From Streptomyces asoensis (GTDB lineage: Bacteria; Actinomycetota; Actinomycetes; Streptomycetales; Streptomycetaceae): DNA of 64,000 nt. A program made the translations under genes and the position numbers. The notes under the pieces were generated by a model. The model made no database searches. It saw only the letters and a list, made by a program, of their open reading frames with translations, and had not been told where the DNA came from. The stretch is from positions 1,674,001 through 1,738,000 of the forward strand of contig NZ_BNEB01000003.1 in NCBI RefSeq assembly GCF_016860545.1. Direction: 5' to 3'. Positions 27,108 to 35,218 of the stretch are shown here, in pieces. Position 1 is the stretch's first letter, and each line of letters starts with the position of its first letter.

Positions 27108-28088
27108 TCAGACCGTGGCCGCGAGGGTTTCGCCGAGGACGAATCCGGGGTCGATCTGCGCGGCGAGATCGGTCCCGGTGCGTTCGTTGCCCCAGGCCTC
27201 GGCGTTGCGCAGGTGGAAGTGCGCCATCTGCCGGGTGTATCGCTCCCAGTCGCGCCGGTCGTACGCGGCGTCGGCCGTCTTCCTCAGCAGCCGGAGGGCC
27301 TGGCGGTTGGTGTCCTCCAGCAGCTCGAACCGGGGCGGCCTGCCCTTCTCCATGGCGCGCACCCAGTCCGAGTGCCCGACGGTCACGAGCAGGTCGTCCC
27401 CGGCCTCCGCGCGCAGGAAGTCGAGGTCGTCCTGGCCCTGCACCTTGTTGCCGACGACCTTCAGTTGGACGCCGAAGTCGCGGGCGTACTCCTTGTACTG
27501 GCGGTAGACGGAGACTCCCTTCCGGGTCGGTTCGGCGACGAGGAACGTGAGGTCGAAGCGGGTGAACAAGCCGGAGGCGAAGGAGTCCGAGCCCGCGGTC
27601 ATGTCGACCACCACGTACTCGTCACGGCCGTCCACCAGGTGGTTCAGGTACAGCTCCACCGCCCCGGTCTTGGAGTGGTAGCAGGAGACTCCGAGGTCGG
27701 CGTCGGTGAAGGGGCCCGTGACCATCAAACGGACGGCGCCGCCGTCGAGTTCCACCGGCCGGGCGCAGGCGTCGTACACCGGGTTGTCCCCGCGCACCCG
27801 CAGAAGCCGGGAGCCCTCGCCGGGCGGGGTCGTCTTGATCATCGTCTCGGCCGAGGCGACCCGCGGGTTGGAGCCGCGCAGGAAGTCCTTGATCAGCGGC
27901 AGCCGGTCGCCCATCGCGGGGAGGGCGGCGGCCTCCGCCTCGTCGAGGCCGAGCGCCGGCCCCAAGTGCTGGTTGATGTCCGCGTCGACCGCGATCACGG
28001 GAGCTCCGCCGGCGACGAGGTGGCGGACGAACAAGGAGGACAGGGTGGTCTTGCCGCTGCCACCCTTGCCGACGAAAGCAATTTTCAT
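27108..28088 (-). CDS. CooC/MinD-like P-loop ATPase
   Basis: A 326-residue SIMIBI-class ATPase. MKIAFVGKGGSGKTTLSS holds the deviant Walker A, followed by VDADINQHLG and VVDMTAGSDSFASGLF as switch regions. Family members with this start include CooC and related maturation or partitioning ATPases. The long C-terminal segment (from about residue 230) has no recognised motif. I use ATG 28088, 8 nt after a TACGCT -10 box; GTG 28097 would add three residues but leaves only 2 nt to the hexamer. It is divergent from the Fic-like gene. Cargo unknown. Confidence 0.88.
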   Translation of the reverse strand: MKIAFVGKGGSGKTTLSSLFVRHLVAGGAPVIAVDADINQHLGPALGLDEAEAAALPAMGDRLPLIKDFLRGSNPRVASAETMIKTTPPGEGSRLLRVRGDNPVYDACARPVELDGGAVRLMVTGPFTDADLGVSCYHSKTGAVELYLNHLVDGRDEYVVVDMTAGSDSFASGLFTRFDLTFLVAEPTRKGVSVYRQYKEYARDFGVQLKVVGNKVQGQDDLDFLRAEAGDDLLVTVGHSDWVRAMEKGRPPRFELLEDTNRQALRLLRKTADAAYDRRDWERYTRQMAHFHLRNAEAWGNERTGTDLAAQIDPGFVLGETLAATV

Positions 28089-28096
28089 GTTCACCA

Positions 28097-28102
28097 AGCG
28101 TA
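28097..28102 (-). promoter_or_regulatory. -10 hexamer TACGCT, near-leaderless promoter
   Basis: TACGCT ends 8 nt before ATG 28088 on the minus strand. Confidence 0.45.
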
Positions 28103-28176
28103 GTGCGGCAATGGCTGTGCGTGACAGGCAGGCGTGAAGAAGACCACTCCTTCGTGGGGTGCGCGCGCGGGTTGCG

Positions 28177-28182
28177 TAGTGT
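28177..28182 (+). promoter_or_regulatory. -10 hexamer TAGTGT, leaderless promoter of the Fic-like gene
   Basis: TAGTGT ends 7 nt before ATG 28190. The hexamer runs into a 20-bp palindrome over the start codon. Confidence 0.5.
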
Positions 28183-28200
28183 CGTACTCATGAGTACGAC
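28181..28200. promoter_or_regulatory. Perfect 20-bp palindrome over the start codon and expected TSS
   Basis: GTCGTACTCATGAGTACGAC is a perfect 10+10 inverted repeat centred on the ATG of the Fic-like gene. It overlaps the predicted transcription start, so it may be an operator. It would also place the first codons in an inverted repeat of the mRNA. Confidence 0.55.
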
Positions 28201-29014
28201 TGGCGCGTCCGCCGATCCGCTTGCGGCCCTGGGCTCCCTGCCCGGTGTGGCCGAGTCCGTGGAGTCCATGCGCAAGTCCGTGGACCGGGTCTATGGGCAC
28301 CGCGTCATGCGGCGCCGCAGCACCGAGATCACCTCGGAGGCCGCGCTGCGCGGCGCGCGGGGCTCGGCGGCCCTGTCCGGAGCGGACTGGGCGCTGGAGG
28401 AGGTCCGCAGGCGCACCGACTTCGGTGCCGACGACGAGGCACGTGTCATGGGTGCCGCGCTGCGGCTGTCCGCCGAGGCGGGCCAGCTGCTCTCCATCTG
28501 GCGGCAGTCGCCGCTGCGCGTGCTGGCGCGGCTGCACCTGGTGGCCGCGGCGACCAACGGCGACGAGGTCGGACGGCCGCGACAGGCCGGCGAGGCCGTC
28601 GACGAACCGCTGATCGAACTGCCGTTGCCGGCCGCCGACGAGGTGGCGGGCCGGCTCGAGGGACTGTCTGAGCTGATCATCGCGGGCGGGTCCGCGCCGG
28701 CCCTGGTGACCGCCTCCGTCGTGCACGGCGAACTGCTGGCCCTGCGCCCCTTCACCTCGCACAACGGCCTGGTCGCGCGGGCCGCCGAACGGATCGTGCT
28801 GATCGGCAGCGGCCTCGACCCGAAGTCGGTGTGCCCGGCCGAGGTGGGGCACGCCGAACTCGGACGGGCGGCCTACACGGCGGCCCTCGACGGCTACGTC
28901 TCCGGCACCCCCGAAGGGATGGCGGCCTGGATCACCCACTGCGGAAGGGCCGTCGAACTGGGCGCGCGCGAGTCGACGGCGGTCTGCGAGGCGCTCCAGC
29001 GCGGCGCGGCGTAG
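28190..29014 (+). CDS. Degenerate Fic/DOC-fold protein
   Basis: A 274-residue, mainly helical protein. An N-terminal helical region contains ITSEAALRGARGSAALSGADW, which resembles the inhibitory or lead-in segment of Fic proteins. The Fic-loop equivalent is LRPFTSHNGLVARAAER (near residue 185). Compared with HPFxxGNGRxxR, the catalytic His is Arg and the first Arg of the loop is Leu, so AMPylation as usually described is unlikely. Homologues are often labelled oxidoreductase without support. It is next to the Ms1/6S-like RNA region; the corresponding mycobacterial position is held by Rv3662c. Confidence 0.8.
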   Translation: MSTTGASADPLAALGSLPGVAESVESMRKSVDRVYGHRVMRRRSTEITSEAALRGARGSAALSGADWALEEVRRRTDFGADDEARVMGAALRLSAEAGQLLSIWRQSPLRVLARLHLVAAATNGDEVGRPRQAGEAVDEPLIELPLPAADEVAGRLEGLSELIIAGGSAPALVTASVVHGELLALRPFTSHNGLVARAAERIVLIGSGLDPKSVCPAEVGHAELGRAAYTAALDGYVSGTPEGMAAWITHCGRAVELGARESTAVCEALQRGAA

Positions 29015-29087
29015 CGGGGCGCGCACGCACGCGTGGGGCGGGCGCGAGCACGGGCCCCTGGCTCTGGCTCGAACTCGTGCTCGGAGG

Positions 29088-29115
29088 CTCGGGGCTCGGG
29101 GCTCGGGGCTCGGGG
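29088..29115. repeat. Four tandem copies of a 7-bp unit
   Basis: CTCGGGG is repeated exactly four times downstream of the Fic-like gene. Confidence 0.85.
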
Positions 29116-29134
29116 AAGTCTCGCGCGAAGGCCC

Positions 29135-29450
29135 GGAAAAGGGTTGCGGCGGTACGGAATCCGTACCGCCGCTGGCATGCTCACCCGGTTACCAAGCGTC
29201 CTCGATATATGCCCATCAGGCCGGGAGCTTTGCCCGTCACCTGGTGCGGCTGGCCCGTAATCGACGGGTCGACGTCGCGTGGGTGCCCAGTGGTCATGCG
29301 CGGTCCGTGGGGCCGAATGCGTTATTAAGGTGATCCTCTCGGATGTCCTTGGTCTCGCGGGCCGTTAAGTCCTTTGTACTCCAGGTCCCGGACAAGCGGA
29401 AGTGCCGGCATCGCTTCTTTGCTTTTTGCTCCCAAAGAGGTTTTAAACGG
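29135..29450 (-). ncRNA. Candidate Ms1/6S-like RNA (scr3559-type)
   Basis: The convergent gap between the Fic-like and HAD-IB genes is much less GC-rich than the surroundings and has no gene. On the minus strand it ends in a 13-bp perfect stem (29146-29172) followed by AACCCTTTTCC, a terminator for a minus-strand transcript. GGGAGC (29428-29433) and GCTCCC (29223-29228) can close a long hairpin. As I recall, a 6S-like RNA, scr3559, lies between SCO3558 and SCO3559 and was later linked to mycobacterial Ms1/MTS2823, found next to the HAD-IB gene Rv3661. Length (about 300 nt) and orientation fit. The exact 5' end and a promoter are not visible. Confidence 0.6.
29146..29172 (-). terminator. Terminator of the candidate Ms1-like RNA
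   Basis: Perfect 13-bp inverted repeat with a 1-nt centre (GCGGCGGTACGGA and its complement). On the minus strand it is followed by CTTTT. Confidence 0.75.
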
Positions 29451-29493
29451 GCGGCGCCCGGTGCCGGTGGCCGTCCCGCGCGCGGGGCGCGCC

Positions 29494-30315
29494 TCAGACC
29501 GTCGCCGCCCGGCGTCGGTTCGCGTACCAGACCAGGCCGGCGGTGGCCGCCGCCGCTCCTATGGCCGCGGCCGCGACGAGCGCGGGGCGGGGCGGTACGG
29601 AGAACGTGGCGATCCGCTGCTTGAGACGCACCGGCCGGTGGAAGTCGAGAATCGGCCACCCGCGCGCGACGGCCTCGCGCCGCAGGGCCCGGTCCGGGTT
29701 CACGGCGTGCGGGTTGCCCACGGTCTCCAGCATCGGCAGATCGGTCGCCGAGTCGCTGTAGGCGTAGCAGCGCGCGAGGTCGTAGCCCTCGGACTCGGCC
29801 AGCTCCTTGATCGCTTCCGCTTTCGTCGGGCCGTACGCGTAGTACTCCACCTCGCCGGTGAAGCAGCCGTCCTCGCCCACGACCATCCGGGTGGCGACCA
29901 CGCGGTCCGCTCCGAGCAGTTCGCCGATCGGCTCCACCACCTCGGCGCCCGAGGTGGACACGATCACCACGTCGCGGCCGGCCGTGTGGTGCTCCTCGAT
30001 CAGGGACGCCGCCTCGTCGTAGATCAACGGGTCGATGAGGTCGTGAAGGGTCTCGGCGACGATCTCCTTCACCTGACGGACGTTCCACCCCCGTACGAGA
30101 GCGGACAGGTACTCGCGCGTCCGCTCCATCTGGTCGTGGTCCATACCGCCGACGAGGAAGACGAACTGGGCGTATGCGGTCCGCAGGGCAGCCCTGCGGT
30201 TGATCAGACCGCCTTGGTAGAAGGACTTGCTGAAGGTGAGCGTGCTCGACTTCGCAATGACCGTCTTGTCCAGGTCAAAGAAGGCCGCTGTGCGGGGCAA
30301 GGAGTGGTTTTCCAC
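29494..30315 (-). CDS. HAD-IB family phosphatase
   Basis: A 273-residue HAD-superfamily hydrolase. Motifs in order are FFDLDKTVIAKS (DxDxT nucleophile motif), VIVSTSGAEV (motif II Ser), GPTKAEAI (motif III Lys) and YSDSATDLPML (motif IV acidic pair). A C-terminal hydrophobic helix (PALVAAAAIGAAAATAGLVWY) probably tethers it to the membrane. SerB/CicA-like members act on phosphoserine or phospholipid-type substrates; Streptomyces homologues have been called inhibitors of morphological differentiation. GTG 30315 is chosen because TATGCT lies 7 nt upstream; ATG 30321 and 30327 overlap that hexamer or its spacer. Syntenic with Rv3661. Confidence 0.93.
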   Translation of the reverse strand: MENHSLPRTAAFFDLDKTVIAKSSTLTFSKSFYQGGLINRRAALRTAYAQFVFLVGGMDHDQMERTREYLSALVRGWNVRQVKEIVAETLHDLIDPLIYDEAASLIEEHHTAGRDVVIVSTSGAEVVEPIGELLGADRVVATRMVVGEDGCFTGEVEYYAYGPTKAEAIKELAESEGYDLARCYAYSDSATDLPMLETVGNPHAVNPDRALRREAVARGWPILDFHRPVRLKQRIATFSVPPRPALVAAAAIGAAAATAGLVWYANRRRAATV

Positions 30316-30910
30316 AAGCATGAGCATAGGGGCAGCTCATTCGGCGTAAGGTGGGCGCGTGGGTTTGCCTGAGAAGGCTCTCGGGTACACCATGGAAGTC
30401 ACGGATCGTTCGCGACCGTGCTAACGCGGTCCGGCTCCTCCCCCCCCCGAGTCGGCCGTGAAGGCGACCCCCGCTCTCCCCCCCGGCGGGGGTCGTCGCA
30501 TGTCCGGGTGGGTTTTCCCTTTCTGTACGCGGTCGTGGCACCGCATCCGGGCGGCTGCGGCCGCCTCTTCGGTATGCCCCGCGTCCGTCACGGTGCGTAG
30601 TCGTCGGACTCCTCTGCGGAAGTCGCACAGCAGATGGTGCAGGGGTCACCGGTTCGGGTGACGGCGATATTCACAACTGTCCGGCCGTCCACAGTTTTTC
30701 ACCAAGATCCACACGATTTCCGGCTTCGCTGCACCGTGATTCCGACGCATCCGCTCGGGGCCGACTTCACACGGTCGGTTCCGTTTGTCGGACGCGTTCG
30801 GCCGGTTTCTGTCGGCCGTTCATATGGAGACCGTCTGCCGGTTCTTCACACGTTCGGGAATCGCGGGGCCACAGGGACTGGGCGACCCGCAGCGAAGGGG
30901 GACGAAAACC
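30316..30910. other. Long divergent region between the HAD gene and the Tad locus
   Basis: About 600 bp without a convincing gene. It holds the HAD promoter (30323-30328), a 10-bp hairpin at 30465-30495, and an AT-richer stretch at 30660-30740 (ATATTCACAACT, CACAGTTTTTCACC). The latter probably contains the Tad operon promoter. An in-frame ATG at 30785 is possible for the first Tad gene but has no ribosome-binding site. Confidence 0.5.
30323..30328 (-). promoter_or_regulatory. -10 hexamer TATGCT, leaderless promoter of the HAD gene
   Basis: TATGCT ends 7 nt before GTG 30315. CTTACG about 16 bp further upstream is a possible -35. Confidence 0.55.
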
Positions 30911-32014
30911 GTGACCGGAGCCGTCACACATGACCCGCCACCCACCGCCGGAGGCGGACCGGGCAAGCCGCTGATCGTCACCGAGGACGTGGAACTCCTC
31001 GACGATCTGCTGCGGCTGTGCGCCGCGGCAGGCGCCACACCCGAGGTGCACCACTCGATGCCGCAACGGCGGGGCAGCTGGGAGGCCGCCCCGCTCGTCC
31101 TGGTCGGCGACGACGCGGCACGCCGGGTCCGCGGGGCCGCCCGCAGACGAGGAGTGGTCCTCGTGGGACGCGACCAGGACGACTCGGGGGTGTGGCAGCG
31201 CGCCGTGGAGATCGGCGCCGACCACGTCCTGATGCTGCCCGACGGCGAACAGTGGCTGGTCGACCGCATCGCCGACGTCGCCGAGGGCGTAGGCAGGCCC
31301 GCCCTCACCGTCGGCGTGGTCGGCGGACGCGGCGGCGCCGGAGCCTCCACGCTCGCGTGCGCCCTCGCCGTCACCTCCGCGCGGGAAGGGCTGCGCACCC
31401 TCCTGGTCGACGCCGATCCGCTGGGCGGCGGACTCGACGTGCTCCTCGGCGGTGAGAGCGCCGAAGGCCTGCGCTGGCCCGCGTTCGCCGCCTCGCGCGG
31501 CCGGGTCGGCGGCGGCGCACTGGAGGAATCGCTGCCGAGACTGCACTCCCTGCGGGTGCTCAGCTGGGACCGGGGCGACTGCGTCGCCATCGCGCCCCAG
31601 GCCGTGCGCGCGGTGCTGGCCGCGGCCCGGCGCCGGGGCGGCACGGTCGTCGTCGACCTCCCCCGCCGTGTGGACGCCGGGGTCGCCGAAGTCCTCGCCC
31701 AGCTCGACCTCGGGCTTCTCGTGGTCCCGGCCGAACTGCGCGCCGTCGCGGCGGGCAAACGCGTGGCCTCCGCCGTCGGCATGGTGCTGCGTGACCTGCG
31801 CGTGGCGGTGCGCGGCCCCTACGCGCCCGGACTCGACGACGGCGAAGTGGCCCGGCTGCTCGGCATCCCGCTCGCCGGTGAGGTGCCCGTCGAATCGGGG
31901 CTGCTGCGCCCGGACGGCGGGAAGGCGCCGCCGGGCGGGGCCGCGCGCGGGCCCCTGGCCCGCTTCTGCAAGCAGTTCTGGGAGCGGGCGCTGACCGAGG
32001 CGGGCGGCTCATGA
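30911..32014 (+). CDS. ssd: Septum-site-determining/CpaE-like protein (TadZ type)
   Basis: A 367-residue protein. Residues 15-110 form a receiver-like domain (LIVTEDVELLDDLLRLCAAAG). Residues 125-350 form a MinD-type ATPase domain with LVDADPLGGGLD as switch I. The Walker A equivalent VVGGRGGAGASTLACAL lacks the signature Lys and the GKT (GAS instead), so ATP hydrolysis is doubtful. CpaE/TadZ proteins place the Tad machinery at a pole; the actinobacterial Ssd (Rv3660c) affects septation. GTG 30911 has AAGGGGGAC 8 nt upstream. It overlaps tadA by 4 nt. Confidence 0.92.
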   Translation: MTGAVTHDPPPTAGGGPGKPLIVTEDVELLDDLLRLCAAAGATPEVHHSMPQRRGSWEAAPLVLVGDDAARRVRGAARRRGVVLVGRDQDDSGVWQRAVEIGADHVLMLPDGEQWLVDRIADVAEGVGRPALTVGVVGGRGGAGASTLACALAVTSAREGLRTLLVDADPLGGGLDVLLGGESAEGLRWPAFAASRGRVGGGALEESLPRLHSLRVLSWDRGDCVAIAPQAVRAVLAAARRRGGTVVVDLPRRVDAGVAEVLAQLDLGLLVVPAELRAVAAGKRVASAVGMVLRDLRVAVRGPYAPGLDDGEVARLLGIPLAGEVPVESGLLRPDGGKAPPGGAARGPLARFCKQFWERALTEAGGS

Positions 32015-33216
32015 GCACGCCGCCCGGCCTGGAACGGGCGAGGGCGAACGGCACACTCCTCGACGGCGTCCGCCAGTGGCTCGCCGACAGCGGCGCCGAA
32101 CCGACACCCGCGCGCGTGGCGCAGGCGCTGCGCGAGCAGGGCCGGGTCCTCGGGGACGCCGAGGTGCTCGGGGCGGCCGAGCACCTGCGGTCGGAGCTGA
32201 TCGGCAGCGGGCCGCTCGAACCGCTGCTCAGCGACCCCGGGGTGACCGACGTACTGGTCTCCGCCCCGGACCGGGTCTGGGTCGACCGCGGCGGCGGCCT
32301 GGAACTGACCGGCGTGTCCTTCCCGGACGCCGCGGCCGTGCGGCGCCTCGCGCAGCGCCTCGCCGCCGTGGCCGGCCGACGCCTGGACGACGCACGGCCC
32401 TGGGCGGACGCGCGCCTGCCCGACGGCACCCGGCTGCACGCGGTCCTGCCACCGGTCGCCGTCGGCTGCACCTGCTTGTCGCTGCGCGTCGTACGGCCCC
32501 GCGCCTTCACGCTCGGCGAGCTGGTGGCGGCGGGCACGGTCCCGCCGGGAGGGGACAGGGTGCTGCGGGCTCTGGTGCGGGCGCGGCTGTCGTTCCTGGT
32601 CAGCGGAGGCACCGGCAGCGGCAAGACGACCCTGTTGAGTGCCCTGCTGGGTCTGGTGGGGCCGGGGGAGCGGATCGTGCTCGCGGAGGACTCGGCGGAG
32701 CTGCGGCCGGATCACCCGCACGTCGTCCGCCTGGAGACCAGACCGGCCAATCAGGAGGGAGCCGGCCTCGTCACGCTCGAGGACCTCGTCCGGCAGGCCC
32801 TGCGGATGCGGCCCGACCGGCTGGTCGTGGGCGAGGTGCGCGGTCCGGAGGTCGTCCATCTGCTGGCCGCCCTCAACACGGGCCACGAGGGCGGCTGCGG
32901 GACCGTCCACGCCAACGCCGCCGCCGACGTGCCCGCCCGGCTCGAAGCGCTGGGTACGGCGGCGGGGCTCGACCGGACGGCGCTGCACAGCCAGTTGGCG
33001 GCGGCCCTCTCCGTGGTCCTGCACCTGGTGCGCGACCCGGCCGGACGGCGGCGGATCGCCGAGGTGCACGTACTGGAGCGGGATCGCTCCGGGCTGGTGA
33101 GGACCGTGCCGGCCCTGCGGTGGCGGACGGACGCCTTCGCCCGCGAACAGGGCTGGGGGCGGCTGCGGGAGCTGCTGCGCAGCGAGGAGGAGGGAGCGGG
33201 TGGGGCTCATGAGTGA
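32011..33216 (+). CDS. tadA: TadA/CpaF secretion ATPase
   Basis: A 401-residue type II/IV secretion ATPase. Walker A is GGTGSGKTTLL near residue 200, the Asp box region is LAEDSAELRPDHPHVVRLE, Walker B is LVVGEVRGPEV, and the His-box is TGHEGGCGTVHAN. It powers assembly of the Flp-type pilus. Its ATG overlaps ssd (ATGA) and its stop overlaps tadB. Confidence 0.95.
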   Translation: MSTPPGLERARANGTLLDGVRQWLADSGAEPTPARVAQALREQGRVLGDAEVLGAAEHLRSELIGSGPLEPLLSDPGVTDVLVSAPDRVWVDRGGGLELTGVSFPDAAAVRRLAQRLAAVAGRRLDDARPWADARLPDGTRLHAVLPPVAVGCTCLSLRVVRPRAFTLGELVAAGTVPPGGDRVLRALVRARLSFLVSGGTGSGKTTLLSALLGLVGPGERIVLAEDSAELRPDHPHVVRLETRPANQEGAGLVTLEDLVRQALRMRPDRLVVGEVRGPEVVHLLAALNTGHEGGCGTVHANAAADVPARLEALGTAAGLDRTALHSQLAAALSVVLHLVRDPAGRRRIAEVHVLERDRSGLVRTVPALRWRTDAFAREQGWGRLRELLRSEEEGAGGAHE

Positions 33217-34069
33217 GATGCCGATGGCTGCGGCCGTGGCCTGTGCCGGGGCGGCTGCCTGGCTGATGGGCGGACCGTACGCGGGAAGCAGGCGCGCGCG
33301 GTTGCTCCTGGCCGGAGGCGGCGTGGTCGGGGGCGGCCCACCACCGTCGGACCGGCTCACCCGCGGTCTGCGCACCCTCGGTCGACGATGGCGGCCCGAG
33401 TGGTGGGCGCCGGTCGCCGGCCTGGTCCTGGCGGTGCTGGGCGGTTCCGTGCTGCCGGTCGTCGCGGGGGCGGTCGGGGTGCCCTTGCTGCGCAGGGTGC
33501 GGCGGGCCGCCGAGGTCGGGCGGGCCGGGGAACGCCGAGGGGACGCGGTGATCGCGTTGTGTGCGGCGCTCGCCGGAGAGGTGCTGGCCGGACGGCAGCC
33601 CGGGGAGGCGTTGCAGCGGGCGGCGCGGGACTCCGGAGGGCTGGGCGAGGCGCAGGCGGTGGTGCTTGCGGCGGCCCGCTTCGGCGGGGACGTGCCCGGG
33701 GCCCTCGCGGTCGCCGCGCGACAACCGGGGGCCGACGGACTGCTGGGACTCGCCGCGTGCTGGCGGGTGGCCGTGGACCAGGGCGCCGGCCTCGCCGCCG
33801 GACTCGACCGCCTGGAGCAGGCGTTGCGGGCGGAACGCGAGCAACGGGCCGATCTACGGGCGCAGTTGGCGGGGCCGCGCGCCACCGTGGTGATGCTCGC
33901 CTGTCTGCCGGTCCTCGGCCTCGCCCTGGGCGCCGCGCTCGGGGCGGACCCCCTGCACGTCCTGCTGCACACCGGCGCGGGGCTGGGCTGCCTGCTGGTC
34001 GGCGGGGTGCTGGAAGCCGCGGGGATGTGGTGGGCGCTGCGGATCGTCCGTGCCGCCGAAGCGAAATGA
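33200..34069 (+). CDS. tadB: TadB-type membrane platform protein
   Basis: A 289-residue type II secretion F-domain protein. Two helices lie near the N-terminus (PEWWAPVAGLVLAVLGGSVLPVVAG) and two near the C-terminus (TVVMLACLPVLGLALGAALG...). The cytoplasmic T2SSF domain lies between (CAALAGEVLAGRQPGEALQRAARDSGG). GTG 33200 has GGAGG 7 nt upstream; ATG 33209 is an alternative. It overlaps tadA by 17 nt. Confidence 0.9.
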   Translation: MGLMSEMPMAAAVACAGAAAWLMGGPYAGSRRARLLLAGGGVVGGGPPPSDRLTRGLRTLGRRWRPEWWAPVAGLVLAVLGGSVLPVVAGAVGVPLLRRVRRAAEVGRAGERRGDAVIALCAALAGEVLAGRQPGEALQRAARDSGGLGEAQAVVLAAARFGGDVPGALAVAARQPGADGLLGLAACWRVAVDQGAGLAAGLDRLEQALRAEREQRADLRAQLAGPRATVVMLACLPVLGLALGAALGADPLHVLLHTGAGLGCLLVGGVLEAAGMWWALRIVRAAEAK

Positions 34070-34080
34070 GGAGGTCGGGA

Positions 34081-34890
34081 GTGGGTGCCGTGAGCGGGGG
34101 AGGCGTGAGCGCGGAGTTTGTCCACAGGCTGGGGATGACCGTGGCGGCGGCGATGGCGCTGTGGTGGCTGGCGCGGTGGCCTGCGGTTCTGCGACGCGAA
34201 CGGGGTGCGCGTCGGCGTCTGACCGGACTGCTCGGCCCGGCGCCGGAGGAGACCCCTCGGAAGGCCGGGCCGCGGGAGGCGGTACGGCGGTGGTTGCCCG
34301 AGCTGGGCGTGGCCTGCGCCGGATGGGCGCTGGTCGGTGGCGTCCCGGGTCTCCTGCTCGGCTCCGCCGTCGCGGCGGGGCTGGGGTGGTGGCGCCGACG
34401 CCAGCGGGCGGCCGGTGCGGGGGACGAGGCCGACGCGCTGCTGGCCGCCCGTCAACTCCCGCTGGCGGCAGACCTGCTGGCCGCCTGTATCGCGGCCGGG
34501 GCCGGCCCGGTGATCGCGGCGCAGGCCGTGGGCGAGGCCCTGGGCGGTCCCGTGGGCGAGGGGCTTGCGCGTGGCGCCGCCGAAGTGCGGCTGGGCGGCG
34601 AACCCGCCACCGCCTGGCGCAGGTTGGCCGCGACGCCGGGCGCCGCGGCCCTGGCCCGGCTGCTGGAGCGGGCCGATGTCTCGGGGCTGCCGGCGGCCGG
34701 ACCCGTCGCCCGGCTCGCCGCCGACACCCGCGCCGAGTGGGCGCGTACCGCGACGGCCCGGGCCAGGCGGGCCGCCGTCATGGTCACCGTGCCGGTGGGG
34801 CTGTGTTTCCTGCCCGCCTTCATCACGGTCGGCGTGCTGCCCATCGTCATCGGGCTCGCGGGCGGGGTGCTGGAAGGGGGTGGCCCGTGA
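34081..34890 (+). CDS. tadC: TadC-type membrane platform protein
   Basis: A 269-residue F-domain protein paralogous in layout to TadB: one or two N-terminal helices (MTVAAAMALWWLARWP, WALVGGVPGLLLGSAVAAGLGWW), the T2SSF core (LPLAADLLAACIAAGAGPVIAAQAVGEALGG) and a C-terminal helix pair (VPVGLCFLPAFITVGVLPIVIGLAGG). GTG 34081 is chosen because AGGAGGT is 5-6 nt upstream; ATG 34066, overlapping the tadB stop, would add five residues. Confidence 0.9.
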   Translation: MGAVSGGGVSAEFVHRLGMTVAAAMALWWLARWPAVLRRERGARRRLTGLLGPAPEETPRKAGPREAVRRWLPELGVACAGWALVGGVPGLLLGSAVAAGLGWWRRRQRAAGAGDEADALLAARQLPLAADLLAACIAAGAGPVIAAQAVGEALGGPVGEGLARGAAEVRLGGEPATAWRRLAATPGAAALARLLERADVSGLPAAGPVARLAADTRAEWARTATARARRAAVMVTVPVGLCFLPAFITVGVLPIVIGLAGGVLEGGGP

Positions 34891-34996
34891 CGGGACGAAC
34901 GCTGTGAACACCGCGCGCGGAAGAGCGCCGGGTCGGCGCAAGCCATGGATGCCGAGTCGGCGAAGCCATGGACATGTATCGGGACGAAGAGACCTC

Positions 34997-35218
34997 ATGG
35001 GGGTTCGGATGTACAAGGCGGTACGGGCACGACTGGGTGCCCTGGTGTGCAGGGTGCGGGCGGCGCGAGGGGACGCGGGGATGGTGACGTCCGAGTACGC
35101 GATGGGGATCGTGGCGGCCGTGGGCTTCGCCGTGCTCCTCTACCAGGTGGTGACGAGCGACGTGGTCGCCGCTCAGCTCCAGGACATCGTGAAACGGGCG
35201 CTCAGTGCGGGGGCATGA
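34997..35218 (+). CDS. Flp-type pilin-like protein (DUF4244)
   Basis: A 73-residue small protein with a basic N-terminus, then DAG-MVTSEYAMGIVAAVGFAVLLY. The G before MVTSE and the Glu-Tyr at +5/+6 match the class III (Flp) prepilin cleavage site. The hydrophobic helix is followed by a short soluble tail. It is the likely major or pseudopilin of the Tad system. ATG 34997 or ATG 35009 are both possible starts; the second follows GGGGGT. Corresponds to Rv3656c. Confidence 0.85.
   Translation: MGVRMYKAVRARLGALVCRVRAARGDAGMVTSEYAMGIVAAVGFAVLLYQVVTSDVVAAQLQDIVKRALSAGA

Noticed and set aside
29294..29493. Minus-strand frame extending past the HAD gene into the RNA region
   Set aside because: The frame is not in phase with the HAD gene, its product has no features, and the interval is better explained by a structured RNA with a terminator.
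31819..35016. 1065-codon minus-strand open frame across the Tad locus
   Set aside because: It runs antisense through several motif-proven Tad genes, and its product is Pro/Arg/Gln low complexity. High GC makes such stop-free shadows common.
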